Assembly (NCBI RefSeq): GCF_902859825.1
Contig: NZ_CADIKB010000031.1
Location: 18,398-82,397, forward strand
Direction: 5' to 3'
From: Paraburkholderia phenoliruptrix
Lineage (GTDB): Bacteria; Pseudomonadota; Gammaproteobacteria; Burkholderiales; Burkholderiaceae
Length of the DNA: 64,000 nucleotides
This document shows positions 35,142-43,026 of the stretch, one piece after another; position 1 is the first letter of the stretch; every line of letters starts with the position of its first letter. The notes beneath the pieces are model-generated. The model searched no databases. It saw only the letters and a list, made by a program, of their open reading frames with translations, and had not been told where the DNA came from. The position numbers were made by a program, and so were the translations under genes.

Positions 35142-36704
35142 ATGCACATTCAAACGACCGACACCACGAGCACCACCCACACCACACACAACGGGAAGAC
35201 GGCCAGCCTCACGTTGCGCACCACGCTGATCGCCGCGGGCGTGGCAGCGCTGCTTTCCCTCGGCGCCTGCGGAGGCTCGGGAAGTCTCAGCTCGGGCACC
35301 GGCAGCAAAGGCAGCGGCTCGGCAGGCGGCACGCTGTCGACGGCAAGCGGCAGCGGCTCAATGGGCTCGGCCGGCTCCGGCAGCAAGTCGAATACGGACA
35401 CCACCAACACGAACACCAATCCGGATACGCACACGGACCCCGGCAGCGACCCGACCACGACTCCGGTCGCGAATGCGGTCGGCACGGTCGCGGGCAATAC
35501 GGGCGGCGTGATCGGCGACGTCGGCTCGACGGTCTCGAGCGTCGGCACCACGATCGGCTCGCCGACGCTGCCGGGCGTGAGCCCGCAGACCACCCAGGCT
35601 GCGGGCGGTGTCGTGCAGCAAGTCGGCGCGGCGGTGTCGACGCTCGGCAGCGGCGTCACGCAGGGCCTCGGCCAGCTCGGCACGGGCGGCAATCCCGTCG
35701 GAACGACTGTGTCGAGCCTTGGCGGCGTCGTCGGGCATGTGGGCGGCGCGGTCGCGGATACGGGCAGCCTCGTGACGAGCCTCGGCAGCGGGCCGCTCGC
35801 CCCGTTGTCCGCGATCACGACGCCGCTCGGCGGCACCGTCACCACGGTCGGCGGCGTACTTTCCAACGGCGGCAGCATACTCGGCACGGCGCTTTCGACA
35901 GGCCCGGTTCAGCAGGTCACGCAGACACTGAGCACCGCGATCACGCCGATCACGTCGATGGTCGCATCGACCACGCAGACGGTCGGCGGCACAACAGGCC
36001 TCGGTGCGCCGGTCAACACGCTGCTGTCGACGCTCGGCGGCGGACTCGCGCAAGCCGGCACGCTGCTGGCTGCGACGGGCGGCAATCCTGTCACCACCGC
36101 ACTCGGCCGCACCGTGACGGACACGGGCACGACGCTCGCCTCGGCTGGCGGGCTGGTGACGGGCGGCACCGGCGGCAATCCGCTCGCGCCGCTGGCGAGC
36201 GCGTTAGGCGGGCTGACGGGCGGCACGGGCAGTGGGCCGCTCGCGCCGGTGACGAGCGCGTTAGGCGGACTCGCGGGCGGCACGGGCAGTGGACCGCTCG
36301 CGCCGGTGACCGGCGTGCTGAGCGGCCTTAACGGCGGCACGGGCAGCGGGCCGCTCGCACCAGTGACGGCTGCGTTGGGCGGGCTGACGGGCGGTACCAG
36401 CGGCGGCTCCCTCGCCCCCGTCACCGGCGTGCTGTCGAGCGTGACGAGCGGACTCAGCGGCGCGGCGGGCGGCAGCAGCGGCCCGCTTGCGCCCGTCACG
36501 GGCTTGCTGTCGACGGTCACGGGCGCAATCGGCAGCGTGACGACGCCGACGGCCGCGCCAACCTCGGGCACCTCGGGCACCACCGGCGCCGCGCCGACCG
36601 GCGTGTCCCTCACAGGCAGCTCGGGCAACGCCACCACCAGCAATCCGCTCGCGCCTGTGACCTCGCTGGTCGGCGGCCTGCTCGGCGGATTGTCGAAGAA
36701 GTAA
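35142..36704 (+). CDS. Repeat-rich lipoprotein (collagen-middle-region-like), copy A
   Basis: 520 residues from MHIQTTD, preceded by GCGAGGGCGAC. Signal peptide with lipobox LSLGAC places it as a lipoprotein. A Ser/Gly/Thr/Asn linker (about residues 50-110) leads into a Gly/Thr/Val/Leu-rich domain shared with copy B (landmarks GNPVGTTV, LGSGPLAPLS, PVQQVTQTLSTAITP, TGLGAPV). Five 19-residue repeats follow (GGTGSGPLAPVTSALGGLA type). No Gly-X-Y run is present, although such proteins are often filed as collagen-like. It probably forms a helical or amyloid-prone surface or periplasmic layer; that is inference. A sigma-54 promoter precedes it. Confidence 0.8.
   Translation: MHIQTTDTTSTTHTTHNGKTASLTLRTTLIAAGVAALLSLGACGGSGSLSSGTGSKGSGSAGGTLSTASGSGSMGSAGSGSKSNTDTTNTNTNPDTHTDPGSDPTTTPVANAVGTVAGNTGGVIGDVGSTVSSVGTTIGSPTLPGVSPQTTQAAGGVVQQVGAAVSTLGSGVTQGLGQLGTGGNPVGTTVSSLGGVVGHVGGAVADTGSLVTSLGSGPLAPLSAITTPLGGTVTTVGGVLSNGGSILGTALSTGPVQQVTQTLSTAITPITSMVASTTQTVGGTTGLGAPVNTLLSTLGGGLAQAGTLLAATGGNPVTTALGRTVTDTGTTLASAGGLVTGGTGGNPLAPLASALGGLTGGTGSGPLAPVTSALGGLAGGTGSGPLAPVTGVLSGLNGGTGSGPLAPVTAALGGLTGGTSGGSLAPVTGVLSSVTSGLSGAAGGSSGPLAPVTGLLSTVTGAIGSVTTPTAAPTSGTSGTTGAAPTGVSLTGSSGNATTSNPLAPVTSLVGGLLGGLSKK
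36162..36446 (+). repeat. Five 57-bp tandem repeats (19 aa) in lipoprotein A
   Basis: Units start at 36162, 36219, 36276, 36333 and 36390. The protein unit is GGTGSGPLAPVTSALGGLA with changes at the variable positions; DNA identity is highest between units 2 and 3. In-frame repeats of this kind can change copy number between strains. Confidence 0.88.
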
Positions 36705-36989
36705 GCGCAACCGCGCGCGCCCCAGCGAACGCAAACGGAGCACGCGTCGTGACCCGATTCACGCGAGCCACGCAGATTCACGCGATGCCCCCCGCGACTG
36801 ACAAACATCCGCGCAGGCCCGCCAGGCGACGCCCGCTGCAAGGTTCAAGGGCGGCCTTCAGGCCGGCTTCGAATGCGCGTTTCTTACGACTTTGAATACG
36901 GATTTGAATACGGCGCGCCGCCCCGCATGGAAAAGGCGGCGCTCTCCACCACAGCAAACACGATTGCCGGAAGGCATTGAGGAGCCCAC
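36705..36989. other. Spacer between the two lipoprotein genes
   Basis: 285 bp. It holds a small CGGCC-TTCA-GGCCG hairpin near 36850 and a 12-bp tandem duplication of TTTGAATACGGA (from about 36891). A weak GG-N10-GC match (TGGAAAAGGCGGCGCT, near 36928) could be a poor sigma-54 site. No gene was recognised. Confidence 0.4.
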
Positions 36990-38366
36990 ATGTCCACACC
37001 CCGCCTGCTTGACCGCCATCCCGCCGCAACAGCCTTCATGTCGCTGCGCACGCCGCTGATCGCCGTCGCCGTCGCGGGCCTCGTCGCCGCGTGCGGCGGC
37101 AGCACCGTCAACTCCCCGCCGACATCGAGCACCGGTAGCGGCAGCGGCTCCGGATCGACCGGCAGCGGCGGCACCACGACGACCACGACAGGCAGCTCGG
37201 GCGCCGTGACCGGCGCCGCGAAGACCACCGGCGACCTCGGCTCGGTGATCGCCGCGCAGACGATTCCCGGCTTGAGCCCGCAGGTTACGCAAGGTCTCGG
37301 CAACGCCGTATCGGGCACCAGCAGCACGCTGAACTCGGTCGCCAATGCGCTCAGCAGCGGCCTCGGCCAGATCGGTACGACGCCGAATCCTGTCGGCACC
37401 ACGGTCGCGGGACTCGGCTCGGTGGTCAGCTCGACGAGCGGCGTCGTACAAGGGTTCAGCACGGCCGTCGACGGCCTCGGCAGCGGCAATCTCGCGCCGC
37501 TGTCGCCGGTGACGACGCCGTTGGCCGGCGCGCTGTCGACCACCGCGTCCGCGCTCAACGCGGGCGGCGCGACGCTCGGCAACACACTTGGCTCCGCGCC
37601 GGTTCAACAGATCACGCAGCCGCTCAGCACCGCGATCACGCCGCTCGTGACGACTGCGGGTCTCGTCACCCAGGCGGTCGGCACGCAGACCGGCCTTGGC
37701 GCACCCGTCGGCGGGCTGCTCGCTCAGGTCGGCGGCGCGTTGAGTTCGGCGGGGACGCAGGTGGGCTCAGCGAGCGGCAATCCGGTAGGCGCCGATGCCG
37801 GCGCGCTCGTCGCTTCGCTCGGCAACACGGTGACGAACGCGGGCGGCCTCGTCAATCCAAACGGCCCGAACGGCGTGCTGCCGATTCCAGGACTGATCAC
37901 AAGCCTCGTCGGCAGTACGACCTTCAGCGTGGCCAACGGTGCGCCGTCGAACAGCAACCCGCTCGGCCCGCTGCAAAGCACGCTCACCAGTGTCGGCCTC
38001 GGCGGCGATCCGCTGGGCTCGATCTCGACGCTGCTCGGCGGCACCCCGCTCGCCGCTGTCGGCTCGGGGCTAAGCAGCGCACCGCTCGGCTCGCTCATGT
38101 CGGCGGCCGGCGGTTCGGGCGGCGCAGCCGGGCCGCTTTCGCCGCTGCAATCGCTGACCGGCGCGCTGGCGGGCGCGGCGGGCGGTGCCGGCGGCTCGGG
38201 CGGCAGCGCACAGGCGCTCGCGCCAGTTACCGCGCTCGTCGGGCAACTGACGGGCACATTGAGCGGCGCCGCCGGCTCCGCTTCCTCGAGCGGTTCGACG
38301 AGCAGCAATCCGGCGAGCGGACTGACCACGTTGCTCGGCGGCCTTGTGCCGGCAAACCGTAAGTAG
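36990..38366 (+). CDS. Repeat-rich lipoprotein, copy B (paralogue of the preceding gene)
   Basis: 458 residues from ATG preceded by GAGGAGCCCAC. Signal peptide with lipobox LVAAC. The linker is Gly/Ser/Thr-rich. The shared domain follows the same order as copy A: GLSPQVTQ, PNPVGTTVAGLG, LGSGNLAPLSPVTTPL, APVQQITQPLSTAITPLV and TGLGAPVGG. The C-terminal third is different: a Gly/Ala/Ser region with LGPLQS, LSPLQS and LAPVTALVG in place of the 19-residue repeats. It ends LVPANRK. It is a diverged duplicate, probably surface-associated like copy A. Both lie directly upstream of a TpsB-type transporter gene. Confidence 0.8.
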   Translation: MSTPRLLDRHPAATAFMSLRTPLIAVAVAGLVAACGGSTVNSPPTSSTGSGSGSGSTGSGGTTTTTTGSSGAVTGAAKTTGDLGSVIAAQTIPGLSPQVTQGLGNAVSGTSSTLNSVANALSSGLGQIGTTPNPVGTTVAGLGSVVSSTSGVVQGFSTAVDGLGSGNLAPLSPVTTPLAGALSTTASALNAGGATLGNTLGSAPVQQITQPLSTAITPLVTTAGLVTQAVGTQTGLGAPVGGLLAQVGGALSSAGTQVGSASGNPVGADAGALVASLGNTVTNAGGLVNPNGPNGVLPIPGLITSLVGSTTFSVANGAPSNSNPLGPLQSTLTSVGLGGDPLGSISTLLGGTPLAAVGSGLSSAPLGSLMSAAGGSGGAAGPLSPLQSLTGALAGAAGGAGGSGGSAQALAPVTALVGQLTGTLSGAAGSASSSGSTSSNPASGLTTLLGGLVPANRK

Positions 38367-38609
38367 TCTTAATAAATGGTATCGATGCGGCGCGCATCGC
38401 ACCTGGCGGCAACGATTCACTGCGCGCAGGCGATGCCATGCGCGCCGCGCGCTTGCCCGCTGCATTCAAGCTTCACGCAGGACATGACGTAATACATGAC
38501 GGGACGGCACCCTCCGTCCGGCCATACATAAGCGGGCGCCGTCGGCGGCAAGGCCATGCCGCGTCACGACAGGCGCACGTAAAACAAGACGGCATACGAG
38601 GATAATCCG

Positions 38610-40376
38610 ATGAAACTCGGGTACGGCAGCACATGGACCTTCGTGCTTGCGGCGTTCGTCGCGAGCGCAATAGAAGCGCCGGCGCACGCGCAATCGCGCC
38701 CGCCGGCAGTGGCCGGCGGCAATCCGTTGAGCGGGAACCCGTTGAGCGGGAACCCGTTGAGCGGCAATCCTCTCGGCGGCACACCGCTCGACTCGCTGCC
38801 GCAAATCAAGGCGCCCGACAAAGGCCCGAATGTGACAGTGCAGGTCGCGCCGCAAGCGCCTCAACTCCAGGAACTGCTGGCGCGTCATCTGACGCCGTCG
38901 CGCGTGCAGGTCGAAGGCGTCAAGTCCCTTCCCTTCGACGAAGTCGCCCAGCGCTTCACGCCGCTCGTCGGCAAGGACACGACCATCGGCGATCTGATCG
39001 AGGTCGCCAACGGCGTCACGAAGCTCTACCAGGAGCGCGGCTTCGCGCTGTCGTTTGCGTTCATTCCGGCGCAGACATTCGACGGCGGCGTCGTGCGCGT
39101 CACCGTGGTGGAAGGCTACGTGTCCGCCGTCAAGGTGACCGGCAAGGCCGGCGCGGCGGAGGACAAGATTCGCGCGATCGCCGATCACATCACAGCAGAC
39201 CGGCCGCTGCGGCGCGCGACCTTCGAGCGCTACATCAACGTGCTGGGCCTCTTGCCCGGCGTGAAAGTCGCCGCGAATGTGCCGCCGCCGCAAAACACGG
39301 ACGGCGCGACCACGCTCGAACTCAACGTCGAACGCAAACCCTTCGATGTCAGCACGGGCATCGACTTCAACCATCCCGGCGTGCAAGGCCTGCTGACGGC
39401 GACCGAGAATGGCCTGACCGCGCTCGGCGAGCAACTGAGCATCTCGGCGCTGCTGCCGAAAGGCCGCGACAACGTCACCTATCTCGCCGCGCATGCCACC
39501 GTGCCGATCGGCAGCAACGGTCTCATTTCGAAGCTCGACGCGTCGCACTATCGCGGCAATCCGGTCAACAATCCCGGCTTGCCGTCCTATGTCGAGCGCA
39601 CGGTGATCAACGACAAAATCGGCGGCTCGCTGGCCTATCCGATTCTCTTGAGCAATACGCAAAGCGTGATCGGTACGGCGTCTGTCTATGCATCGCACGA
39701 CGAAGACCGCTATCACAATCAGCCAACCGGCGCGCAGATCGGGCTGCGCTCGCAGGTGCGCGTGATGCAATTGCAGGCGGACTACACCAGCGTGCAAACC
39801 GGCCAGGTGCGTCGCGCGAGCCTGCACGTGGCCAAGGCGTTCGACATTCTCGGCGCGTCGAAATCGGGCGATTCGAACGTGCCTGGCGCGAGCGTCAATA
39901 ATCCCGCTTCGATCAACTTCGTGCGCACGGGGGCCAGCTTTTCGCAAACCAACGAGTGGCCGTTCAAGATCGGTACGGCTATTTCGCTGACGGGGCAATA
40001 CAGCCCGGTTTCGCTGCCGACCTCCGAGCAGATCGCCTTCGGCGCGCAGCGTTTCGCACAAGGGTACCAACCGGGCGAAGCGTCCGGCGATTCGGGCTGG
40101 GGCGCGATGTTCGAGATCAACCGCGTGTTCACGCCCGGCTTCACGTACTTGCGCACGTTCACGCCTTACATTTCCTTCGATATGGCGCGCGTCTATCTGC
40201 ATGCGGGCACGCCGTCGCCGTCGCGGCTTGCGTCGATTGCGTTCGGCTTTCGCATCAGCGACGCGAAGTATTACAGCCTGGATCTGTCCGTGGCGAAGGC
40301 CGTCGGCGATGCCCCGGTGGAGAGCGCGTCGCGCAGCCCGCGGATCAATGCGACGTTCTCCTATCAGTTGAACTGA
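38610..40376 (+). CDS. ShlB/FhaC/HecB-family outer-membrane transporter (TpsB-like)
   Basis: 588 residues with a signal peptide ending PAHAQS. Four GNPLS repeats follow (about residues 37-56), then a POTRA-ShlB region (VEGVKSLPFDEVAQRFTPLV, LYQERGFALSFAFIPAQTFD, GGVVRVTVVEGYV) and a second POTRA-like part. The C-terminal ~380 residues form the 16-stranded beta-barrel, ending NATFSYQLN with a terminal aromatic-rich strand. Family members secrete a TpsA partner with an N-terminal TPS domain. No TpsA gene lies beside it; the two lipoproteins upstream have no TPS domain. The partner is therefore uncertain. Confidence 0.85.
   Translation: MKLGYGSTWTFVLAAFVASAIEAPAHAQSRPPAVAGGNPLSGNPLSGNPLSGNPLGGTPLDSLPQIKAPDKGPNVTVQVAPQAPQLQELLARHLTPSRVQVEGVKSLPFDEVAQRFTPLVGKDTTIGDLIEVANGVTKLYQERGFALSFAFIPAQTFDGGVVRVTVVEGYVSAVKVTGKAGAAEDKIRAIADHITADRPLRRATFERYINVLGLLPGVKVAANVPPPQNTDGATTLELNVERKPFDVSTGIDFNHPGVQGLLTATENGLTALGEQLSISALLPKGRDNVTYLAAHATVPIGSNGLISKLDASHYRGNPVNNPGLPSYVERTVINDKIGGSLAYPILLSNTQSVIGTASVYASHDEDRYHNQPTGAQIGLRSQVRVMQLQADYTSVQTGQVRRASLHVAKAFDILGASKSGDSNVPGASVNNPASINFVRTGASFSQTNEWPFKIGTAISLTGQYSPVSLPTSEQIAFGAQRFAQGYQPGEASGDSGWGAMFEINRVFTPGFTYLRTFTPYISFDMARVYLHAGTPSPSRLASIAFGFRISDAKYYSLDLSVAKAVGDAPVESASRSPRINATFSYQLN
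38718..38777 (+). repeat. Four 15-bp repeats (GNPLS) near the transporter N-terminus
   Basis: Units start at 38718, 38733, 38748 and 38763 and encode GNPLS three times and GNPLG once. They fall just after the signal peptide. The GNPL word recalls GNPLAP and GNPVG in the two lipoproteins upstream, but the match is short. Confidence 0.85.
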
Positions 40377-40629
40377 ACGAGGTGAGCGGGAAGTGCCGCC
40401 ACCCGATTAGAGGTTCCACTATCAAACGGCGGGCGCATTTTTTCGCGCACTTCACGTATTCTGCATCGATCACATGAAGCGGCCGTGCGAGAGCCGCGAA
40501 CCGGACCCCGTGTGCGGCGCGCAAGGAGAACCCCAAGGCATCACGCGGCAACGCAAGGCAAACGCCTGACGCGCTGCCAATAACGCTGCGCGACCATGAT
40601 CGCGCTGTCTTTTATCAAGGAGGAAGACA

Positions 40630-41115
40630 ATGATGCAGTTCACCCAACGTGCCCGCGCCGCCGCGCTTCGTACAGCGAAACATGCCGCTCTTGCGGGCGT
40701 CCTGCTCGCGAGCGCCGTCAGCGCGATGGCGCAAGCTAACACGCCCGTGGGCACCTGGCAGACCATCGACGATCACACCGGCCAACCCAAGGCGCTCGTG
40801 CAGATCGCCCAGGACGGCAACGGCACGCTGAGCGGCAAGGTCATCAAGGGGCTCGGCCCGAATGACCAGCCGGATCGCCGCTGTACGGCCTGCACCGATG
40901 CGCGCAAGGATCAGCCGATTCTCGGCATGACCATCATTAACGACATGAAGCAGGACGGCGATGCCTGGGATCACGGGCAGATTCTCGACCCGGAAAACGG
41001 CAAGGTCTACAAGTGCAAGATGCACCTGGAAGACGGCGGGAACAAACTGGTTGTGCGTGGATATATTGGCGTGGCACTGCTCGGCCGCTCGCAAACGTGG
41101 GTCCGCCAGCAATGA
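40630..41115 (+). CDS. DUF2147 exported protein
   Basis: 161 residues from ATG after AAGGAGGAAGACA. Signal peptide ends SAVSAMAQA. The mature domain is DUF2147 (TPVGTWQTIDDHTGQPKALV, CTDARKDQPILGMTI, NGKVYKCKMHLEDGGNKLVV, GYIGVALLGRSQTW), with three Cys residues. It is a periplasmic beta-rich protein of unknown role, sometimes linked to envelope stress. An intrinsic terminator follows. Confidence 0.88.
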   Translation: MMQFTQRARAAALRTAKHAALAGVLLASAVSAMAQANTPVGTWQTIDDHTGQPKALVQIAQDGNGTLSGKVIKGLGPNDQPDRRCTACTDARKDQPILGMTIINDMKQDGDAWDHGQILDPENGKVYKCKMHLEDGGNKLVVRGYIGVALLGRSQTWVRQQ

Positions 41116-41160
41116 CGGATGCGCGTTAGCCGCACCGGTGAGCTTGCGAGCTCAACACGG

Positions 41161-41193
41161 AACGGCCGACGATACGATCGTGCGGCCGTTTTT
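41161..41193 (+). terminator. Terminator after the DUF2147 gene
   Basis: AACGGCCG / CGGCCGTT with an inner ACGAT-ACG-ATCGT stem separated by a single bulge, followed by a T-run. It ends transcription of the DUF2147 gene before the convergent transposase-like gene. Confidence 0.88.
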
Positions 41194-41220
41194 CTACGCG
41201 CTGCCGCGTGATTCGCGTCC

Positions 41221-41676
41221 TCATGCGGCGTGTTTGAAAGGCGACGCGAAAGCAAACGGAGACGACGGCAGCGGCTTGGCCGGCGGCGGACTATAAACCG
41301 CGGGCGCCACCGGAGCGGCTGCCTTCTCCGCGGCAACGACACCCTTCTGTTCCGCGTTCAGATGCGTGCGCATGCGGGCTTCCATCATGGCGCAGAGTTC
41401 CTCGCTCGCGGCGCCGAAGAGCTGCTCCATGACGCGTTTCAACACGCCCGACTGGTACCATGCCTTGAACCGGCGATGACACGTTTGATACGACGGGTAT
41501 TTACGTGGCATGGCTGACCACGTGGCGCCGCTGTACATCACCCACAGCACGCCGTTGAGCACGGAGCGCGTGTTGGCCAGCGGGCGGCCCCGCAATTCGG
41601 AGCGCGGGCGCAGTTCGGGCAGCAACGGCGCGATGCGTTGCCACTCTTCGTCATTGATGTCGCGGTAAGGGTTCAT
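41221..41676 (-). CDS. Lone N-terminal IS5-type transposase domain (DUF4096-like), possibly domesticated
   Basis: 151 residues from ATG after AAAGGAGAAGCC. Residues ~5-90 match the N-terminal helix-turn-helix part of IS5/IS402 transposases (DINDEEWQRIAPLLPELRPR, NGVLWVMYSGATWSAMPRKY, YQTCHRRFKAW). The catalytic DDE domain is absent. Instead there is an Ala/Pro-rich tail (APVAPAVYSPPPAKPLPSS). No terminal inverted repeats or target duplication was seen around it, and the reading frame and ribosome-binding site are intact. It may be a remnant or a DNA-binding protein recruited by the host. Confidence 0.75.
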   Translation of the reverse strand: MNPYRDINDEEWQRIAPLLPELRPRSELRGRPLANTRSVLNGVLWVMYSGATWSAMPRKYPSYQTCHRRFKAWYQSGVLKRVMEQLFGAASEELCAMMEARMRTHLNAEQKGVVAAEKAAAPVAPAVYSPPPAKPLPSSPFAFASPFKHAA

Positions 41677-41838
41677 GGCTTCTCCTTTGTCAGATACCCG
41701 ACAAAGATAGCCAGTCGCCTGAAACCAGAACATCGGAGCAATCCGAATCCTGAAAATGCGCCTGTCGGACTAGTCCGCTACCCGAAGACGCCACGACCTA
41801 TCGCAAAAGCACGCGGCGCCCCCCCTGCGCTCCGCTTA

Positions 41839-42936
41839 TCACGTCAGCGACGTATCGACGATCCGGCGCGGCGCTTCCAGATACTCCTTGCTCTGCATCT
41901 CGACGATGCGCGACACCGTGCGCGTGAATTCGTTGGCCATCGGGCCGTCCACATAAAGCTGCTCGGGCGGCACCGCAGCAGACATCAGCAGCTTCACCTT
42001 GTGGTCGTAAAACACGTCGATCAGCCACGTGAAGCGGCGCGCCTCCGACGCCATGCGCGCCGACATCTGCGGGACGGCGGAGAGGATCACTGCGTGGAAA
42101 CGGCTCGCCAGTTCGAGGTAGTCGTTCTGCGAACGCGGACCGCCGCACAAGGTCGCGAAATCGAACCAGACGACGCCGTCGGCCTTGCGCAGCGCCTTCA
42201 ACTCGCGCTTTTCGATGTGCAGGATCGGGCTCTCGTCAGGCACGGCGGCAAGACGCGCGAACGCGTCGCGCAGCGCCTTGTCGGCGGCTGCGCCGAGCGG
42301 CGTGTGATAGACCTCCACTTGCGCGAGCGTGCGCTGGCGATAGTCGATGCCCGCATCGACGTTGATGACATCGAGCTTCTGCTTGATGAGCTCGATGGCC
42401 GGCAGCATGCGGTCGCGGTGCAGGCCGTCCGGGTACAGCGTGTCCGGGTCGTAGTTGGAAGTCATCACGAACTGCACGCCGTTTTCGAACAGCTTGTCGA
42501 GCAGGCGGTACAGGATCATCGCGTCGGCAATGTCCGACACGTGGAATTCGTCGAAACAGATGAGCCGGTAGCGCTTCGCCACGCGGCGCGCGAGTTCGTC
42601 GAGCGGATCGGCCTGGCCTTTCAGTTCCTCGAGCTCGCGATGCACTTCGCGCATGAACTCGTGGAAATGCAGCCGCGTCTTACGCTGCACCGGCACGATC
42701 ATGTAGAAGCTGTCCATCAGAAAGCTCTTGCCGCGCCCCACGCCGCCCCACATGTAGACGCCGCGCGGCTGGTCGGGATGATTGATGAGCTTCTTGAACG
42801 CGTTCGAGCGACGCGATTTGTACTCGACCCACTCTTCGTAGCACCGCTGCAGCCGGTCCACCGCCCCGCGCTGCGCCGGGTCCGATTGATAACCCCGCGT
42901 CTGCAGTTCTTTTTCGTAGTATTCGGTGACGTTCAT
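41839..42936 (-). CDS. zapE: Cell division ATPase ZapE (AFG1-like)
   Basis: 365 residues. Walker A GGVGRGKS at about 64-71, Walker B RLICFDEFHV, sensor region VMTSNYDPDTLYPDGLHR, and the family end VSRIVEMQSKEYLEAPRR. ZapE associates with the Z-ring and modulates FtsZ bundling. It is the last gene of the minus-strand run after lpdA and is separated from it by an intrinsic terminator. Confidence 0.95.
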   Translation of the reverse strand: MNVTEYYEKELQTRGYQSDPAQRGAVDRLQRCYEEWVEYKSRRSNAFKKLINHPDQPRGVYMWGGVGRGKSFLMDSFYMIVPVQRKTRLHFHEFMREVHRELEELKGQADPLDELARRVAKRYRLICFDEFHVSDIADAMILYRLLDKLFENGVQFVMTSNYDPDTLYPDGLHRDRMLPAIELIKQKLDVINVDAGIDYRQRTLAQVEVYHTPLGAAADKALRDAFARLAAVPDESPILHIEKRELKALRKADGVVWFDFATLCGGPRSQNDYLELASRFHAVILSAVPQMSARMASEARRFTWLIDVFYDHKVKLLMSAAVPPEQLYVDGPMANEFTRTVSRIVEMQSKEYLEAPRRIVDTSLT

Positions 42937-42946
42937 TGTGTTGCTG

Positions 42947-42984
42947 CAAAAAGAAAGGCGGGGGGGAATGAACCCGCCCGCCTT
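42947..42984 (-). terminator. Terminator of the odhA-odhB-lpdA operon
   Basis: On the minus strand AAGGCGGG / CCCGCCTT forms an 8-bp stem around a GC-rich loop, followed by TTTCTTTTT. It lies 43 bp after lpdA and just before zapE. Confidence 0.85.
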
Positions 42985-43026
42985 GTGATGCCGGAATTGC
43001 CAGTGCGTTCAGTCAGGCGTGCGCGA

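Noticed and set aside
36928..36943. Second sigma-54 promoter in front of lipoprotein B
   Set aside because: TGGAAAAGGCGGCGCT has the right spacing but matches few other consensus positions; too weak to list as a promoter.
35142..38366. True collagen (Gly-X-Y) domains in the two lipoproteins
   Set aside because: The sequences are Gly-rich but show no uninterrupted Gly-X-Y triplets; the repeats are 19 residues long and rich in Thr, Leu and Val.
40377..40629. Terminator after the TpsB-like gene
   Set aside because: A T-run follows GCGGGCGCA near 40435, but the upstream arm does not pair well enough to support an intrinsic terminator.
41221..41676. Complete insertion sequence
   Set aside because: No catalytic DDE domain, terminal inverted repeats or target-site duplication could be found around the gene.
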